Positions 36,297 through 50,396 are shown, numbered from the stretch's first letter. The stretch is DNA of 64,000 nucleotides from Amblyornis subalaris (GCA_018881555.1 JACAXG010000018.1:6881634-6945633), one strand, 5' to 3'. Numbers and translations: made by a program. Notes: generated from the sequence alone by a model not told the origin.

Positions 36297-37492
36297 GTGT
36301 TTTCATAGTTCTAGCCACCTAAAATTCCCTCCAGGGCACAGTGTAACAAGATTGTACAGCATAGACTATCTACAGTTGCCAGCACTTCCCAGAATTCCCA
36401 TAGCTGGAACACCTGAGAGCTTTTTCTTCCCCAAAATAATCTTGAAATATTGAAACAGAACTTTTCATAACAAAAAGAGCTTTATCAGGATGGGCCTTAA
36501 TCTACTGATATATTTACATAAGATCACATCAGGGAAAAGCTGATTATTGTATTGCTTGTGGGGGAGAACCAGCTTTTTCAAGTGCTTTAGCAGGCCAGTG
36601 CTATTTCAAATTGAAAGACTGCCATCTGTGAATGTTCCAGGTGTGGTGCTATCTTTGATTATGTACTGTCAACATATGTTAAATGCCTGGCCAGGTAGAG
36701 CAGTGACAGTGTATTTACAGTGTTACTGAGAAATCCTCAAAGGGAACAGTCATACAGGGTACTTGGAAACGACAGAAACAGATTCATCAACAGCAGGCTT
36801 TATTCTAACATTTCTCAAGACAGAAAGTGCTGTGCAAACTTCCACCACTACCTGTCAGAAAATCAAGGTTGTCACTTCCCAGAGAACTAGTAAACTCTCA
36901 GGAATCTCCATATTGTGTTGTTACTGCACAGTAGTAGTGTAGGAAAGAAACAGAGAAGCTGTAATTTAGTAGTCTCACATTTTGCAGTGCAGCAGATTTC
37001 ACATAATTTGAAAGACATGTTTGAGAAACAAAGAGAAGTCTCATTTTTATCTCTATTTGTTAAATGAGAGAAAACTCATTTATTTCTCATTGTTAATGAA
37101 CACAGAATAATTTCTCATTTTCCTCTTTGGGCAAATACATACATAAAACATAATTACATTTCAAAAAGTGAGACTGGAGTTAGACTATGCTAATAAAGGA
37201 TGAAAAAATGTGAAATTTCATGGATTTCTATAGTGCTTATGAAGGCAGCACAGCTGGAGACTGTTCATCTTGGACGAATTATAATAAACTTCAGGTTCAG
37301 TGACTGCACATTTTGACAGCTGAGCAGCAAACACTTAGCTTTTTATGAACCCAAGGAGCCTGAGAAGATACCAGGAAGTTATAACTGTCTTAGATGTGGG
37401 TATTTTTACGTGTCTTCTCAATCAAGTGACAAAGATGCCTGGCACAGTACCTTAGCTACATGCTCGGTTGTCACTAGTGTCATCCATGGCTG

Positions 37493-37556
37493 GGAGCTTG
37501 GAAGTAGAGGATCTTTAGGATCCCTTCCAACCCAGGCCATCCTATTATTATATGAT
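37493..37556 (+). mobile_element. Short CR1 LINE 3' tail
   Basis: The stretch GGATCTTTAGGATCCC, TTCCAACCCAGGCCATCC and the decayed terminal repeat TATTATTATATGATA match the last roughly 60 bases of a sense-strand CR1. Upstream of about 37493 the similarity is lost, so it is an extremely truncated copy. It lies inside a chance open frame at 37410-37733. Confidence 0.75.
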
Positions 37557-39544
37557 ATCTACCAGCTTTCATGTCTTTCAGCTATGTCTCTGTCCATTAA
37601 GTTTTACTGTGTCATGGGTAAGATGCTGTTAAACATGAATGGTAGGGGTCACTCATTAATGAGAATACATCTACGAATGGAGAAGGGACTGGCTCTGGGT
37701 CCAACTTGTCAATTATTTTGTCAAGCAATTTAAAAGATGCTATTAATTACTTATATGTACAAATGCAAAAATTGATGGAACAAATAACCAGGAGGAAATT
37801 TTATTGTTACAGGATAAACTCAGGAATGTTTTTTCCAGATCAGCAAAATGCAAAACCACACTTCTAGGAGCAAAGAATAGAGAGACTTTATCTTTGTTCC
37901 AACAAAAAAAGCCCTCAACCATACCAGACAAGCATTCTGGTTTAGACTACAAACTTCCAAAGAGATGAGAAAACAGGAGTAACTTCAAAGAATGACTGCA
38001 AAGTAAAGTAAAGCAATTAGTACCTCTCTCTGTGAAAACACTCATCAGTGGCAAACAGATCTGAATATGGAAAACTTTTGAGGCTGAGGGACATGGAGCA
38101 ATTATGATTGAAAAGTTGAAAACTCAAGTTAGAAAAATCTGGAATAAAAGAAAATTTTAAAGTAATTAAATATGCATGGGGATCCCTTTATTGGTTCATT
38201 TTGTTAAAAATAATAATCACATTTGAAACATAAATCATGATCCAATTCCTGTGAAAAGACCTCTGCCTGAAGCAGGTCAGCTTAGAAGATTACTGTGATC
38301 ATCTCTGGATTTAAAAAAATGCTACTTTTTGCAGATTAAAGGAAAGAGCACTATGTTGTTCTCCCCTCATTTCACAGGTTGTTTGCGAGGTTACCTTTGT
38401 CATCATAAAAAGCTGGAAATATAACTAAAAACAGGAATATAAAAAATATAAAACCTTAAAAACAGGAAAAGATACAGTTCTGAAGCAATTCTATTAGATT
38501 TTCTTGCAAATTCCAGAGGTTATGACAATGCTTCTAACACTACCTAAATTCTAGCAGGTGAATTCAAGACTAATCAGTTTCTCCAGGATGAAGTCATTTA
38601 TCTGCATTTGCCTCTGTCGTCCTTCAGCATAGAAGATTGCCAAAGCTCCACACAAATCTGTATGTAATCAGATGATTATAATTTAGCACTATATTAAATG
38701 CCCAAGTGATTAAAACACATGAATAATTGAAGGAATTCCTAATGGAATAATTACAATAATGTTCTTTAGTATATCCCTATTTTCATAGCTTTAGGCAATA
38801 TCAAGTGGTTCAAATTAATAAATCATCTCATAGATCGGATGATTTTCCAGGGCCTACAGTTGAGTACTTGAAACTATTGGTTAGGAAGGAAGCCATAAAC
38901 AGTGCAAATAATAATGAGATTTTTGACCTTCCACTGTCATGTAAATTGATGTGTGCCTGGCATAGGCAGACTTTGCTGCTAAACTCAAAAGCTTTCAGCT
39001 TTATCATTGTCCCCATCTTGTAATTGGATGTGTTAACTCTAAAAGGGACTAAAAGAGAAGAGCAAAAGTGGGGAACAGAGTAAGAAAGAAATGAATATTC
39101 TTTCTCAAAAAAGATACACATAGCAAGTCCCTGTAAAAGAAAAATTGTTAAATACTTCATAGCAAATGAGGATGTATACCACAGTAATGTTTAGATATCT
39201 ATAATACAGGTTATTCTCCAGTACCTAGCTTTTCAGATTGTAAAAATCAAGTCAAATTAATAAGAAATAGTCATTCATACCACTTGACTTTTTTCTTTCA
39301 AGCTTTGCTTCTGATATGCTTTCTTTTTCATTATGACTTCTATTTATATTTCATTCATTTCTGACAGTGGTGAGTAACTGGGGTCCACCAGCTGAAATAT
39401 TGTGATTCTCACACTTTGATATAGCCTCTTCTGTCATGGTATAACTGTATAATGGTCAAGCAAAACAATGCTAACTTATCATTCACAATGATGACTGAGC
39501 AAATTTTAGCTGCAAAGTTGAGCAAGATATACAGAGTTGGTTAA

Positions 39545-39620
39545 GCACCATAATTATCCCATATTACATATCAGAAAACTGAGAGATCAAATTAAATGAC
39601 TAGCTTAGAAATATTGCCAG
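39545..39620 (-). mobile_element. Weak MIR-like fragment
   Basis: The order AATTATCCCATATTACATAT, CAGAAAACTGAGAGATCA and AATTAAATGACTAGCTTAG resembles the antisense MIR CORE (a TTATCCC block, then an AAACTGAG block, then a TTAA-TGACTTGC block). Divergence is high and the stretch is short, so a chance match is possible. Confidence 0.35.
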
Positions 39621-39718
39621 ACTGGAGGGACAACAGCAAGCAAATAAATATGCTAAGTATGTGCATTAGTAATAATAAAAAAGACCCAAACATTCAGGAT
39701 AATATGCAGGTACTGGAA

Positions 39719-39804
39719 GGTGTGCACCATGCTCCTGACAGGGAGTACCAGAGCAGCACTTGGTGTGTATGCTCATGACAGGAATCACCAGCAGAGTGAT
39801 GCAC
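39719..39804. repeat. Diverged two-copy repeat of about 42 bp
   Basis: Copy one (39719-39759) reads ggtgtgcaccatgctcctga and on to gagcagcac. Copy two (39762-39804) reads ggtgtgtatgctcatgacag and on to gtgatgcac. The copies share ggtgtg, atgctc-tgacagg and a caccag/taccag core, with indels between them. Confidence 0.65.
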
Positions 39805-41785
39805 ACGCTGGTACCAACAGACCATGTTGATACTGCTACGTAGTGCAGTACCATGATGTATCAACATCTGTATATATTAAACAATAACACGAAAATTATT
39901 TCAATATAAAAAGGAAGACGAAACTTAAAGAAACTCCTGACTGTGATTCTATAATGAGGGAGGGAGATTGAAATAAGTACAGGAAGCAGAAGACTGAGAA
40001 GTAAGGGGAAAGGAGAAGAAATGTTGGTGCGTTAGGATTTTCCATACCATACCTTTCTTTTTAAATTGAAAATTCAATTTGTGATGCAATACCAATGCTG
40101 AGAATGAGAGCTACAGATTTAGGAGATATGGTATTATCAATTTTCTTTTTTAATTTCCCCATATTAAAATATTGATCATTGGGAACACTACCAATCCATG
40201 TAAGTAATATGACAGTTGTCCCGCAACTCCTCAAACTCTTCTTCTGATATTGTTTATCATTCAAGAAGAGAAATACTAAGAGTTCAACATGTATTTTGAG
40301 AAGCTAACGCTTTGCAGAAGGATGAAAGGATGACTTAGCATCCAGATACTTCTCCCAAACCTAATTCTGTACCACATTAGTATTGTTAAGGATCCTATGA
40401 AGTTCTGATTACACAGGATAGTGAAGTACCATGGAATTTACTATAATAACTGGGTCATTATCACAAAAAAAATTTCTAATTTCAGTGACTGTATATTACT
40501 TTCCTGCATTTCTTTGACACTTCATGAAAACTATATTATAGCACATCATGAGGATCTTTTCAAAAAACCATCACACATCCAAGGGGACAGGTTGTTACTT
40601 AATATCTGTATAATGATTCCAGAAAACAAGATTTTATGATGTATGAAGTTTTAGCACAGGATGAAAAACATGGTAACTCAGTCCATCTTCATGAGACGGA
40701 AGATTAATTTTCACCTTACCACACTAATACATACTACTTTCTCCTAATTCTAATTGGCCAAATTAATCTGAAAAGAAAAAAAACTTGCACTACTGAATAA
40801 TCTCCAACCTTGCTAAATTTCTGTCAAAATAATTCATGTTCTCATTTTCATTTTAAGTGATACATTAAAATTTGAGTACACACAGGTTTTTACACCATGA
40901 CAAATTATTTCTTTCCAGATACTAATTTTGCACAAGATCAGAACTTATTGTATTAACAACTCTGCATTAAAAGATTGTGTCAGAAGACTTTCAGAGAGTG
41001 TTTCCATGTAAAAACTGTTAAGTTGAAAACATCATTACATACCTCAGGTCATCTGCAGTTTTTCATAGTGGTAGCAAAGTTTTTATGTTGGAAAAAGATA
41101 CCCACCCAAATAAGGTAAAAAACCTAAAAATTGCTGTGTTAGAGAGAAGACTAGAGAAGCCATCTGACTTTTAGCACTCAACTTCCCTCATGAAATTGAG
41201 TGGGTGAATTCCCTCGATTCAATCTACAGTCCTACAGAGAGATGCCAGAACAGAGGGCAATCAAGAATTCCTGCATCTTCTGCCCTGAACTGTCCTGCTC
41301 TGGCTACATTTTCAACCTGATTAAGTGCCTAAAGTTAGGCAGTGTGAACGTATTTTGTTATGTCCACTCAATCTCTATCAAGTTCTAGCATTCATAGGCA
41401 CTGTGGGATCATGAAATGCAAAGGAGCCATAAAATTGAAATTTATATTTCTAGCAGTGCAACGGAAGCCATTAAAAAGCCATTACCTATCAATAGTTGAT
41501 GTACTGTAGCTACTTATAATGCCCTATTGTAAGGGTGTTTGTGAGTGGAGAGGTTAGACAGGATGGGGGAACTCAAACAATAACACCTAGGGGTGGTAAG
41601 TGCTGACAGTATTAATTCTTTACAGCAACCACAATATGGTAATCCAACAGTAAAATGTATAATCTGCCAAAAAGACAAGGAGAAAGTACTATGCTATTTC
41701 ACAACTGGTCTGAAGTGGATTGCATATCCATGTCACAGAACGCACATTCCAAATGCTCCTGCCTAAGGGCTGTCATCCCTTACTG

Positions 41786-42045
41786 TATTATGGAAGTACC
41801 TAATGGCTCCAGTATATTAGGTACTATACAAACACATATTAAGAAATATTTCTTTTTCCTCTGAACAACAATAAAAATAGGTAAAATGAAGGCCAGGCAT
41901 AAGGTTGCATTGATTTTCTCCATGTGACAGATGGGGAATGGAAGCCCAGTGAGAGTGAATGATTTGCCTGAGGGCGGCAGGCAGCAAAGCCAGGGATTTG
42001 ACCTAGACAGCTCAAGTTCCAGACCAGAGCCTTCTCTCATTAATA
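41786..42045 (-). mobile_element. Nearly full-length MIR / CORE-SINE
   Basis: In antisense order the segment shows a 3' tail (GGTACTATACAAACACATAT), the CORE (GTGACAGATGGGGAATGGAA, AGCCCAGTGAGAGTGAATGA, TTTGCCTGAGGGCGGCAGGC) and the tRNA-like head (AAAGCCAGGGATTTGACCTA, then CAGACCAGAGCCTTCTCTC). The reverse complement of gggatttgacct is an RNA polymerase III B-box-like sequence. All three modules are present over about 260 bases, which is unusually complete for so old an element in a bird. The 127-codon minus frame at 41780-42163 runs through it and is not a gene. Confidence 0.8.
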
Positions 42046-45000
42046 TCTGCTTCTTTATGCATTTTTTTTTTGGCCATAATCTAGCAAGTGAAGGAGAACT
42101 GCTTTGGCCCAGGTTTAACAGGATCACAATTTTAAAATGATACACAAGAGTGAGTAACTTCAAAACTCAGATGATAAATTTTGTCTGTATTGATTTCAGT
42201 TTCTTCCCTCATCTTCTGCGTTCTTTAAACCCTCTCCAGTAATTTGATTCAAGATTGGAAGGAAGTCCTTTGAGAGGACATGAAACAGTATTTCAGCTTA
42301 ACCACTAATGTGATTTTTCATCAATCAAATATTAAATACTTGAAAAGAGAATAAATTTTAACTATAAGAAATGCTTCTGACGGCAGTTCAAAAGATGTAC
42401 ATCTGTGCAGTTCTGCAAATAGACAATAGATTCACTTTTGCATTGCAACACTGAGTGATTAGCTTTTGTGCTCATACATCCATCTTCTGAAGTATGAGAA
42501 ATGAAAACAATGGTAAATATGGATCAAACAAAAGTACTGTCTTAGATAAGATAGCTGCAGACAGCATTTGTACAAGAAGTTTCTTTATTATTTGTTGCAA
42601 GGCAAAAATCACATATACAAGCAGTAATGGTCAAATTTCGAAGTATTCAGAGAATCGTTACTTTACCAAGTTCTAAGCCTATACAATGTTATGAATTATA
42701 TGTGTGCGAGCTTTGTTTAATAGAAAGAGAAAAAAAGATATTTAAAATAATAAATTAAAAAATTAATGCACCAAATATTCAGCTGGTGATAATCAGTAGA
42801 ATTGGAAGAGTGAGGAAACAAAACTCCCTAAGCAAACACTAGACTAGCTCATGATAAAATGTTATGTAAATATTCACAAGAAATTAACTTTATGAGATAT
42901 GCCAAAAATGCAACCTAGCTGGTTTTTGTTTTAAGAATATATTGTTTCTCTGAGTCTTGGGAAATGCATAATACACTCTGAAGTCCTACTTCTGGGATAA
43001 CTGCAAAATTATATCCTCATCTGAAAAGAACAATGATGGAACAAGAAGGGCAAATGAGACAGCAAAACCAGAGAGGTTACACAATCACCCAGGTGTCTAT
43101 TGATTTCCATAAGCAAGTCCTCAAAATTTGATTTTATTTACCGCAAGTTAATTATCCACACCACTCGGAGTATGGAAAGACAAGTCATTACCACTGCAAA
43201 AGGAGTCAAGAAACTTTGAAAATAATCTACTGAATGCACATTCTGCACATATACTACAAATGATGAGCAAATTTATACTAGAAATAAAAAATGTGAGAGA
43301 AAGCAGCCTGATAATAAACCCCCACAATAGGAGGAAAAAGTAATAATCTTCTACCTTCTAATTTTATCACAGCCAAAAGAGGCCTTGTGGCAAAGATGTC
43401 AATCCCAAAGCCATAGCTTTGCCACTTTGACACTTCTTATAAATAAAAATTTATTTTGAGGCTAGTTAATGCAAGAATCTAGGCACCTGAGTGAGTGACT
43501 GAATGAAGAGAAATGTTGGTACTGTAATTGGTTGCAAGAAATATTTCTCAAAACTTTTGGACAATGTACAGAATATAATTACTCATGAATAAAAGTACCT
43601 CCTGCCTAAGCAGCTCAAAAATAGGAAAATAATTGCCATCAGAATATTATTCACTGGTTTGTTTGGGCTTTTTTCTTCTAACAACGAATACATAAAGAAC
43701 CATGCAACTTTCCAGGGGAAAGGTAAGGAACTGTCACTGGTGTGGGAGGAAATCAACAAATATATTCCTGTCCCCTAAATCACTCCCATTGCTGTCATAC
43801 TTTTGCCTTGCTTGCAAAGACAGTTTATTGCCTGGCATACTTGAGTACACATAGTCAGAAACAAACCAGGGTCAGTTCTAGGCTGCCCATAAGGTTGGAG
43901 GGGAGTCTATAAGAGTAGCTTGGGAGCAATTGATCCTTCCAGCCTACTAACAATAAGAACACTTGGTTCTTTCCTCCAAGTTGTGGGGCTTCTAGCTGGA
44001 GACTTTTAAGCCAAGCACTCAATGGTTCTCTGCTGAAGTGCTGTGTCTCGTATGCACTGTCGTCAACGAGACCGTTCAGAATCAAACCTTTTCTGCACAT
44101 CTAAAAAGTGCAGTTCAACCTAACCCTGACATGTTTTCACTGTGAAACTCAAATATTCTTAATTGAAAGGACATTTTTTCTAGACAAGTCTCAACTTTTT
44201 ATCTTAATTGCATTGCAAAGTTTTCATTTTACTAATAAGAAGAAGTCCCTCTCCATGCTTCATGAGGACCCCGCATGAAGACCGGTAAAGTTTCATCTCA
44301 ATGCAATCAAGATTTAAGGGAGTTATAAGCAGAAATTAAACATCTGCAGATAAGTATTACAGTTCATCAGTTTCATGCAGCAGCAGATGTAGTTGATTAC
44401 TGGAATTTGAAAATAGAAAATGTAATGGCAAATCTTTAGATTAAAGTAATTATACTGAAATAATTATATGGGATTGAGTTCATTATATTACAAGGTAGTT
44501 TTAACATCTAAGCCATTTAAAATATATGCTGGTTAGTGCTGATGTTGAAGTCTCCCTCAGATGCAATATAAAAAACAGATTAAACTAGCATTCTGAAAGT
44601 ATATCTGTGAATACAGAGTTTGTTTTGTAATCTGTGTAAATGCACAGTTCATGTATTAAAAAAAAATTACTTATTCCATTGTTCTCATATCAAAGAAATT
44701 TAAAGTAAATAGTATTAAATAAATCAAACTACACTTAGAAAACTAATCACATTATGGAATNAAAGCAAAATATTACAGAATTATTACTTCAATTAATGGA
44801 AAAAGGTATCAGTTTTTCTCCTGTTATCAAATCTGACAATCTGCAAGCTTAGTAATGATTATGACAGATAGACATAACTTTTAACATGACTGCTTTTCGA
44901 GTATATTGAATTCAAGTGTTATACTCCTGTTAAGACTTCTAGTTCTTAGTGTTTATTTAACTCCATCACCAAGTGTTTGTTTTGAGTTGTTTTTTGGTTT

Positions 45001-48000
45001 TGTATTGTTTTGGAGGGGAGGACAATTTTACAACAGCATGAAAAGAACACTTAATCCCCTTCTGGGAAGTGTAAACTCATCCCAGAAACAGACCCAAATG
45101 AACCCTCCCCACCCTCTGCATCTTACAGCTGTTCCTCTCTTCCAAGGCTTCACGGCAAATCCTTCCACACCTTCACTGTTCAGAGGTTATAACGACTTTG
45201 ATTCAACAAAACATGTAGAAAAAACCTTGATTCCAGGACTTAGCAAATGCTTAATCCCCACAAGTGACAGTCTAGGAGAAGTACTTTTCTAAATGTGACC
45301 TGAGGCAAAATGAAACAAAGACTGAACATTTTCTTCATAATTCCTCAACACAAGATTAAAAAATGGCCTAATTTGAAAGTGGATTGATTTTACATACTTG
45401 AATGCTTGAGGAACTGCAGTTTTAAGGTACCTAGAAAACCTGAAAAGATAGGAACCAAGCAGTGGGACACTTTTTGGCTTTGGGTATAATAAGTTCTGAG
45501 CACAGAAAATTTCTGAACCGTAATTAGCATTCAGTTAACTTTGTGCGAACTGCCTGATGTTGGCACATAAAAATCTCTCCTTTTAACTAACTGATAAAGG
45601 GAGAGAGGTAAGTTTAATGCTGCAGAGCATTAGAATACTTATAAAAAGAAGAAATTAAAAGTTCAAAGAAAAATAATTTATATAATCTCCAGCAGTGCAT
45701 ATTATTAAAAGCTATTCATATACTGTGCGCTGGATGGCTACTGAATTCTTCTGCTTAATTTGCACTCAAATTACCACAGCAGTAAGCCTCAAAATAAGAA
45801 GATAGCAGAAATATAGTAATCTACTGCTTTAAAACAATCCAGTACATTGATATGGCCAGATGGTAACAGGAAATCTAAGAACCAAGCAACAAACTGAAGC
45901 ACAGCAGTCTCTTCATTTATGATCTGACGTGGATTTTCTGTTTTCTCAGAAACCACCTGTGGCAGTTCTCCCACAGTCTTTAAATGGTTTTAAGAATCAG
46001 GTCTTTGGTTCTAAGGCAGTTTTGGAAACTAAATGTCTTTCAGAGTTTAGAATAATTTTTTCTTCTTTTGTTTGCATGGCATTAGACTAGACATGTCTCT
46101 CATCTTTTCTAAGAAAATAAGTAGCTTTTGTCCTTCTTCATCTAGACCATATTTTTTCCTTTTTTCCCCCACATTTGCATGTAAAAGAACAGGGATATTT
46201 TATTCTATGCACATCACAAAATGAAACAACCATTTCTGTAGCAAATTCCAGAGATTTTTCATTTTACTTGAACATGAAATAGGAAACAAAACCACATTTC
46301 TTTATCCTGGGTATTGATTCAAATATCTATGTATTCAACAATATTTTTCCAATTATATTTGGCATAGAAATCAAATAATGTTGAAAAATATCCAATATTT
46401 GCTTTTTTTCTATGCTTACTTTTTACCATTTTATGTTTACTATCTAGAAAAATAAATAGGATACAGTTCTGAATACAAGTACTTGATTCATTTAAAAATA
46501 TTATATTTTGGGTTTCAAATCTAATTTGCTGCTCATTTTTGATCAATACTTCTTAGAATTAAAATAGAGCAACATTTGTGCAGTAACATTATACTCATTT
46601 ATTAGCTTATTAACTCCCTGGATTATTAGAAAGTCTTTGAAGACTTTAATATTTTGATAGTAAAATTACCAAAATTTTTGGTTGTTCATTTTCAGTTCTG
46701 GGTTGACTAAAAATTCACTGGAAATAAAAGGCATAAATGCACAAGAATTGCATCTCTTTATGTCAGCAGTTCTGCTAAATTTAACAGCCACAAAATATGC
46801 AAGAGCAGATTTTTTTATACATGAAAATTATGTATTACCATTTTTAACCAATCCTAAACTTTGTTCATAAATGCACCTGATATTTAAAATAAGCAGGATA
46901 AAAATATGCAAAAGTATTAAAAAAATTTCCAAGCCGCCCCAAATCTGCTAAAATCTCCATTTATAGGTTTCTAAGCTGTTTGAGAAGGCATTTTCATGTA
47001 CTGAAAGAAAGGTAAATTGGTAACCACTGGTATTTTTCAAAAGTCATTACTAAAAGACATTGTCAGGTTTATTGGACCTTTCTAAACAATGGCCATGTTC
47101 AGGAAGTGCCCAGATCATTGCCAAAGCCACATGATACAAAGAAATTATTTAAAAATCCAGCATAGGGGTTATTTCAGTCTTTTTGTAAGACATTCGGTAC
47201 TACCTAGTTATCACTCGGCTAGAAAACTCTAGAAGAAACTTCTTTTGAATTCAGCATTTTTGCCTTCTTGAGGCAACCATCCAATGAAAGCCAGAACACG
47301 TAGCCACTAATAATAACAATGTAATCACTTTTTTTCAAAAAATTGCAAGACTAGGGTTGACACCAGTGCTCTCAGTGGTGTGAAACTGAGCACTGTAAAA
47401 TATTTTTGGTCATCTGAGGACGATCCAAGCTGAGGTACAAACGCTTTGGAACGGTCCCCTCCTCAGCTTGGCATGAGGCTTGGTAACGGGAGAGGAGTGC
47501 AAGAAGCAGGTGACTACATGCAGCAGCATGAGCACAGGACAGGTGATTGCTGTGCGAGTCACCAGGGCCCTTGGGGGCTCACAGCCCCTGGAATTAGCTG
47601 CCTGCAGGTACAGCTGTGCGACCAATACAGCTTTTGATCCACTGTGCTGCAGTTTAGAGTTTCTCCCCACAGGCTCTCAGCCCTAAATTTTGCATAAATT
47701 TTAAATTGTCTGCTTGACTGAAAAAAGGCTCTGACAAATTCTGCTGTGAAGAGTGATCTTCTTATTAATATATTTAGCATCGCTTCAAAAAAACTCTACG
47801 TTGTCAGGGCTCTGTTGACACACTTATAGTTCTCCTAAGCTGTGGTGTTTCCCAGTGATCTGCATGAATTGGGCAGAATATTTTTGCTTTGTTGTGTACG
47901 AAAAGCACCGAAGCAAAGGAAAAACATCAGATTATTTTAGTATTTGAGCCGAAACACTGTACTGCAGTTTAATCAGAAAATTATGTCAATTATGGTCTTC

Positions 48001-50279
48001 TCTTACTTGTGTGAAATTTCAGACTAGTTCTTTCTTCATATAAAGAACAGGTTTAATATTTTTCTGAGCCTTCAAAAGAAGCAGGCCAAGGAATGGCAGT
48101 AGTGTAGAAATAGAGGTTGATATTAGTGGTAATTTTCTGTCTCCAAAAGTAGTTAGAGCAAACCCCAATTCCTTTATACAGAAGGTTGAACCTGCCATGA
48201 CTATAAAAATAATACTGGGCCCAATAAGATAAAACAATGTGTTGTGAATGGATGATTTTCAAATTGTCACAAGCATTTCCTAAGNAGCAAAATAAGAAAG
48301 TGAAAGATTTTTTTCATTAAATTAAAAATAACTAGAGGAGACTAGATTTAAGTGAACTTGTCATAAAGCTGTGATTTGACTAGTAAAAAAAATGGTTATT
48401 TCTGACTTCAATAATCATTACCCAGTCTGAAAACCTTTAATATTCTTGGCAAAGAATATTTTTCTGTACGCCACATTTGCCAAAACCCTATGTACTTGTA
48501 CAAAGTGCTGCTGCATGTCTCAGTCATAAAACAAAACATAAAAACTCTTTTGTTGCTCTTGCCAGGACAATCTTTTTTTTATTTGAAATTCATCTTACAA
48601 AATAGCTAATAATCTCAGAATTTAGTCTCGATCTTCTTTTTATAGAGGGACAACTCACAGGAGAATTTAGGACCCTGTAGTACACTTTGAACAGAACAAT
48701 TGTATTTTAGAACAACTGTTATTCTCTGCAGAACCCTTGAAATTTGATGTCAGCAAAAAAGAGCAATTATACTTGAAGATTTCCACAGAGAGAAGCAAAG
48801 GATTCAGAATACTACTCTCCCTTCCAATGCCTACAGATTTCTTTCTTTTCTTTTTGCTGTTTAAGTACATTACTGACATTTAGAATAGGAAGAAAAATGT
48901 CTCCAAAAATTGAATTAATCATCGAGGGAAGTTAATGTCGTTGAACACGAGTCAACCCAAGTTACTTCATTAGAGTTTGCTAAATTGCAAACAGCTTTAG
49001 TAAGTCCATGTTTGTGAGTCCTCAAGGGTGCAGAGTTCTTACAGGAATCCATAAGAACTCTTATGAATAGAGAATCTGTAAGGGGAGGACCTAACATCAA
49101 TATTTCATTGGTTTTGTTGAAGGTTGAATTATGATTTGAATAGAAGAGCAAAGCACCTGGATTATTCCATCAAACATGCTGCACAGCAGTCTTTATTACT
49201 TACATAAAAGTAAACTTCGTTAGCCTATGGAAAGAAAGGTCTTAGGCTAATTGAACAGAAGGATAAACCAGGCAGCCAGGTAACTGCCAGCCTGGTTTTA
49301 ATACCCCATTATGCAAAGACTGTGCAGCAACAAACCTATCCTCTTGCTGCTTGGTTTCTCCTTTCCTGGTAAAGGGAGTTACATATACAGTGTAAATAAA
49401 CTGCTGCATCAGCGTTTTAAAGATAAGGCATGTAGATATCTAGTCATGATAACCACTCATGATCAAAAAACAGTGGTAACACTGGGAAGATAGACATGAT
49501 CTCTGCCTCTTTTTCTTCTTCCCCATTCAATTTTTTTCTATTTTCTGTTTGAATATAGAATTAACACTGCCTGATGCAATGTGTCTTCATATCAGACATA
49601 TTTAAATTTACTGAAAGGGGAAAAAAAAGCAGAAAAATTATCCATTGTTTCCAAAGTTTAAAGTATCAAATGTGCTTTAAGCAAGTGTTTATGGCACTCA
49701 AAAGATAGAAGAGCTTTTATAAAATAATCACATAAAAACACAAGAAATTGCTCTTCAGTTAAAACAATTTAAGTGCTTCTCCTATTACTAGTTATGAGAA
49801 TCCTTTCCTAGATTAATCACAGGGTAGTATCTAAGCCTGTTATCATCCACATTAAAGTAATTACCTCTCATTAACTTCAACTTTAATAAACAGGATGTTT
49901 AAAAAAAAGTATGCTATCAGCTTTCAGTACTGATTATGTCCCAACCTGAAAAGCTAAAGTTGGTTGCAAGACAGAAGAAACAATGCAAAAAGAATAATTA
50001 CTCAACAGTTGTCCACTTAAAATCACCATCAGTCTACTAGTTGTGAAGCTTTATAATTGAACCTAAGTGATTTTAGTTCCTAAAGGTGATGACTACATAC
50101 AGCACTTAGCACTATCTTTAATTATGTTTCCATGTACCCTCACGTTGCCCCAAGCTACTATTAACAGTCATCTTAGTTGATGAATGCAGAAACCATGGTC
50201 TTGAAGGGGTTCTACATTAACTTCGTAAAAGGTCAGAAACTAAAATAACCAGGCTCTTCTGAGTACCTTTTTCTTGCAG
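42046..50279. other. Unique AT-rich DNA, no gene recognised
   Basis: No interspersed repeat is recognisable. A GC-richer patch at about 47420-47660 carries overlapping frames on both strands, none with a recognisable domain. A 128-codon frame at 44906-45292 lacks a conventional ATG start and splice context. A hairpin with 9-bp arms (aaaccaggc at 49265 with gcctggttt at 49290) is present. Ns lie at 44761 and 48285. Confidence 0.5.
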
Positions 50280-50396
50280 TCTGGAGCAAGAATTTCTGTA
50301 TCCAGTGGTGATGTTCATGTCATGGAGCTTGAAAAGGCTGAACAAGGCTCTCTCCTCATCAAAAAAACCTTTAATATCTTTAATTTTCAGGCTTAA
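50280..50396 (+). CDS. Candidate terminal exon, product not recognised
   Basis: A classic acceptor (pyrimidine-rich stretch ending tttttcttgcag) is followed by 38 open codons and a TAA. The translation contains SGARISVSSGDVHVMELEKA and then EQGSLLIKKTF, which has a globular, beta-strand-like composition. An AATAAA follows 50 bases after the stop (50447-50452), so the segment has the layout of a last coding exon. A second frame is also open for a similar length, which weakens the argument. If it is real it would share the plus strand with the candidates at 23358 and 29428. No protein family is recognised. Confidence 0.25.
   Translation, partial: SGARISVSSGDVHVMELEKAEQGSLLIKKTFNIFNFQA

Larger units (their letters stand above)
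29498..37492. other. Unique AT-rich DNA, no gene recognised
   Basis: No repeat family is recognisable. The only candidate coding segment is the 60-base stretch at 35123-35182. A repeat/palindrome cluster lies at 36230-36296. Confidence 0.5.
37557..41785. other. Unique DNA, no gene recognised
   Basis: Apart from a weak MIR-like stretch (39545-39620) and a two-copy repeat (39719-39804), nothing is recognisable. The overlapping frames at 38805-39023 (plus) and 38828-39160 (minus, 110 codons) oppose each other and neither has splice or domain support. Confidence 0.5.

Noticed and set aside
41786..42045. tRNA gene suggested by the B-box-like sequence
   Set aside because: The B-box-like stretch sits in the head of a MIR and no cloverleaf can be drawn; it is the SINE's ancestral tRNA-derived promoter.
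41780..42163. 127-codon minus-strand open frame
   Set aside because: Most of it is the MIR element; the translation has no domain and SINEs do not encode protein.
44906..45292. 128-codon plus-strand open frame with a hydrophobic start resembling a signal peptide
   Set aside because: It does not begin with ATG, has no splice or promoter context and no recognisable domain; a frame of this length is expected by chance in 64 kb.
47410..47686. GC-richer patch with overlapping frames on both strands, considered as an exon or CpG island
   Set aside because: Few CG dinucleotides, no recognisable peptide and no consistent splice sites.
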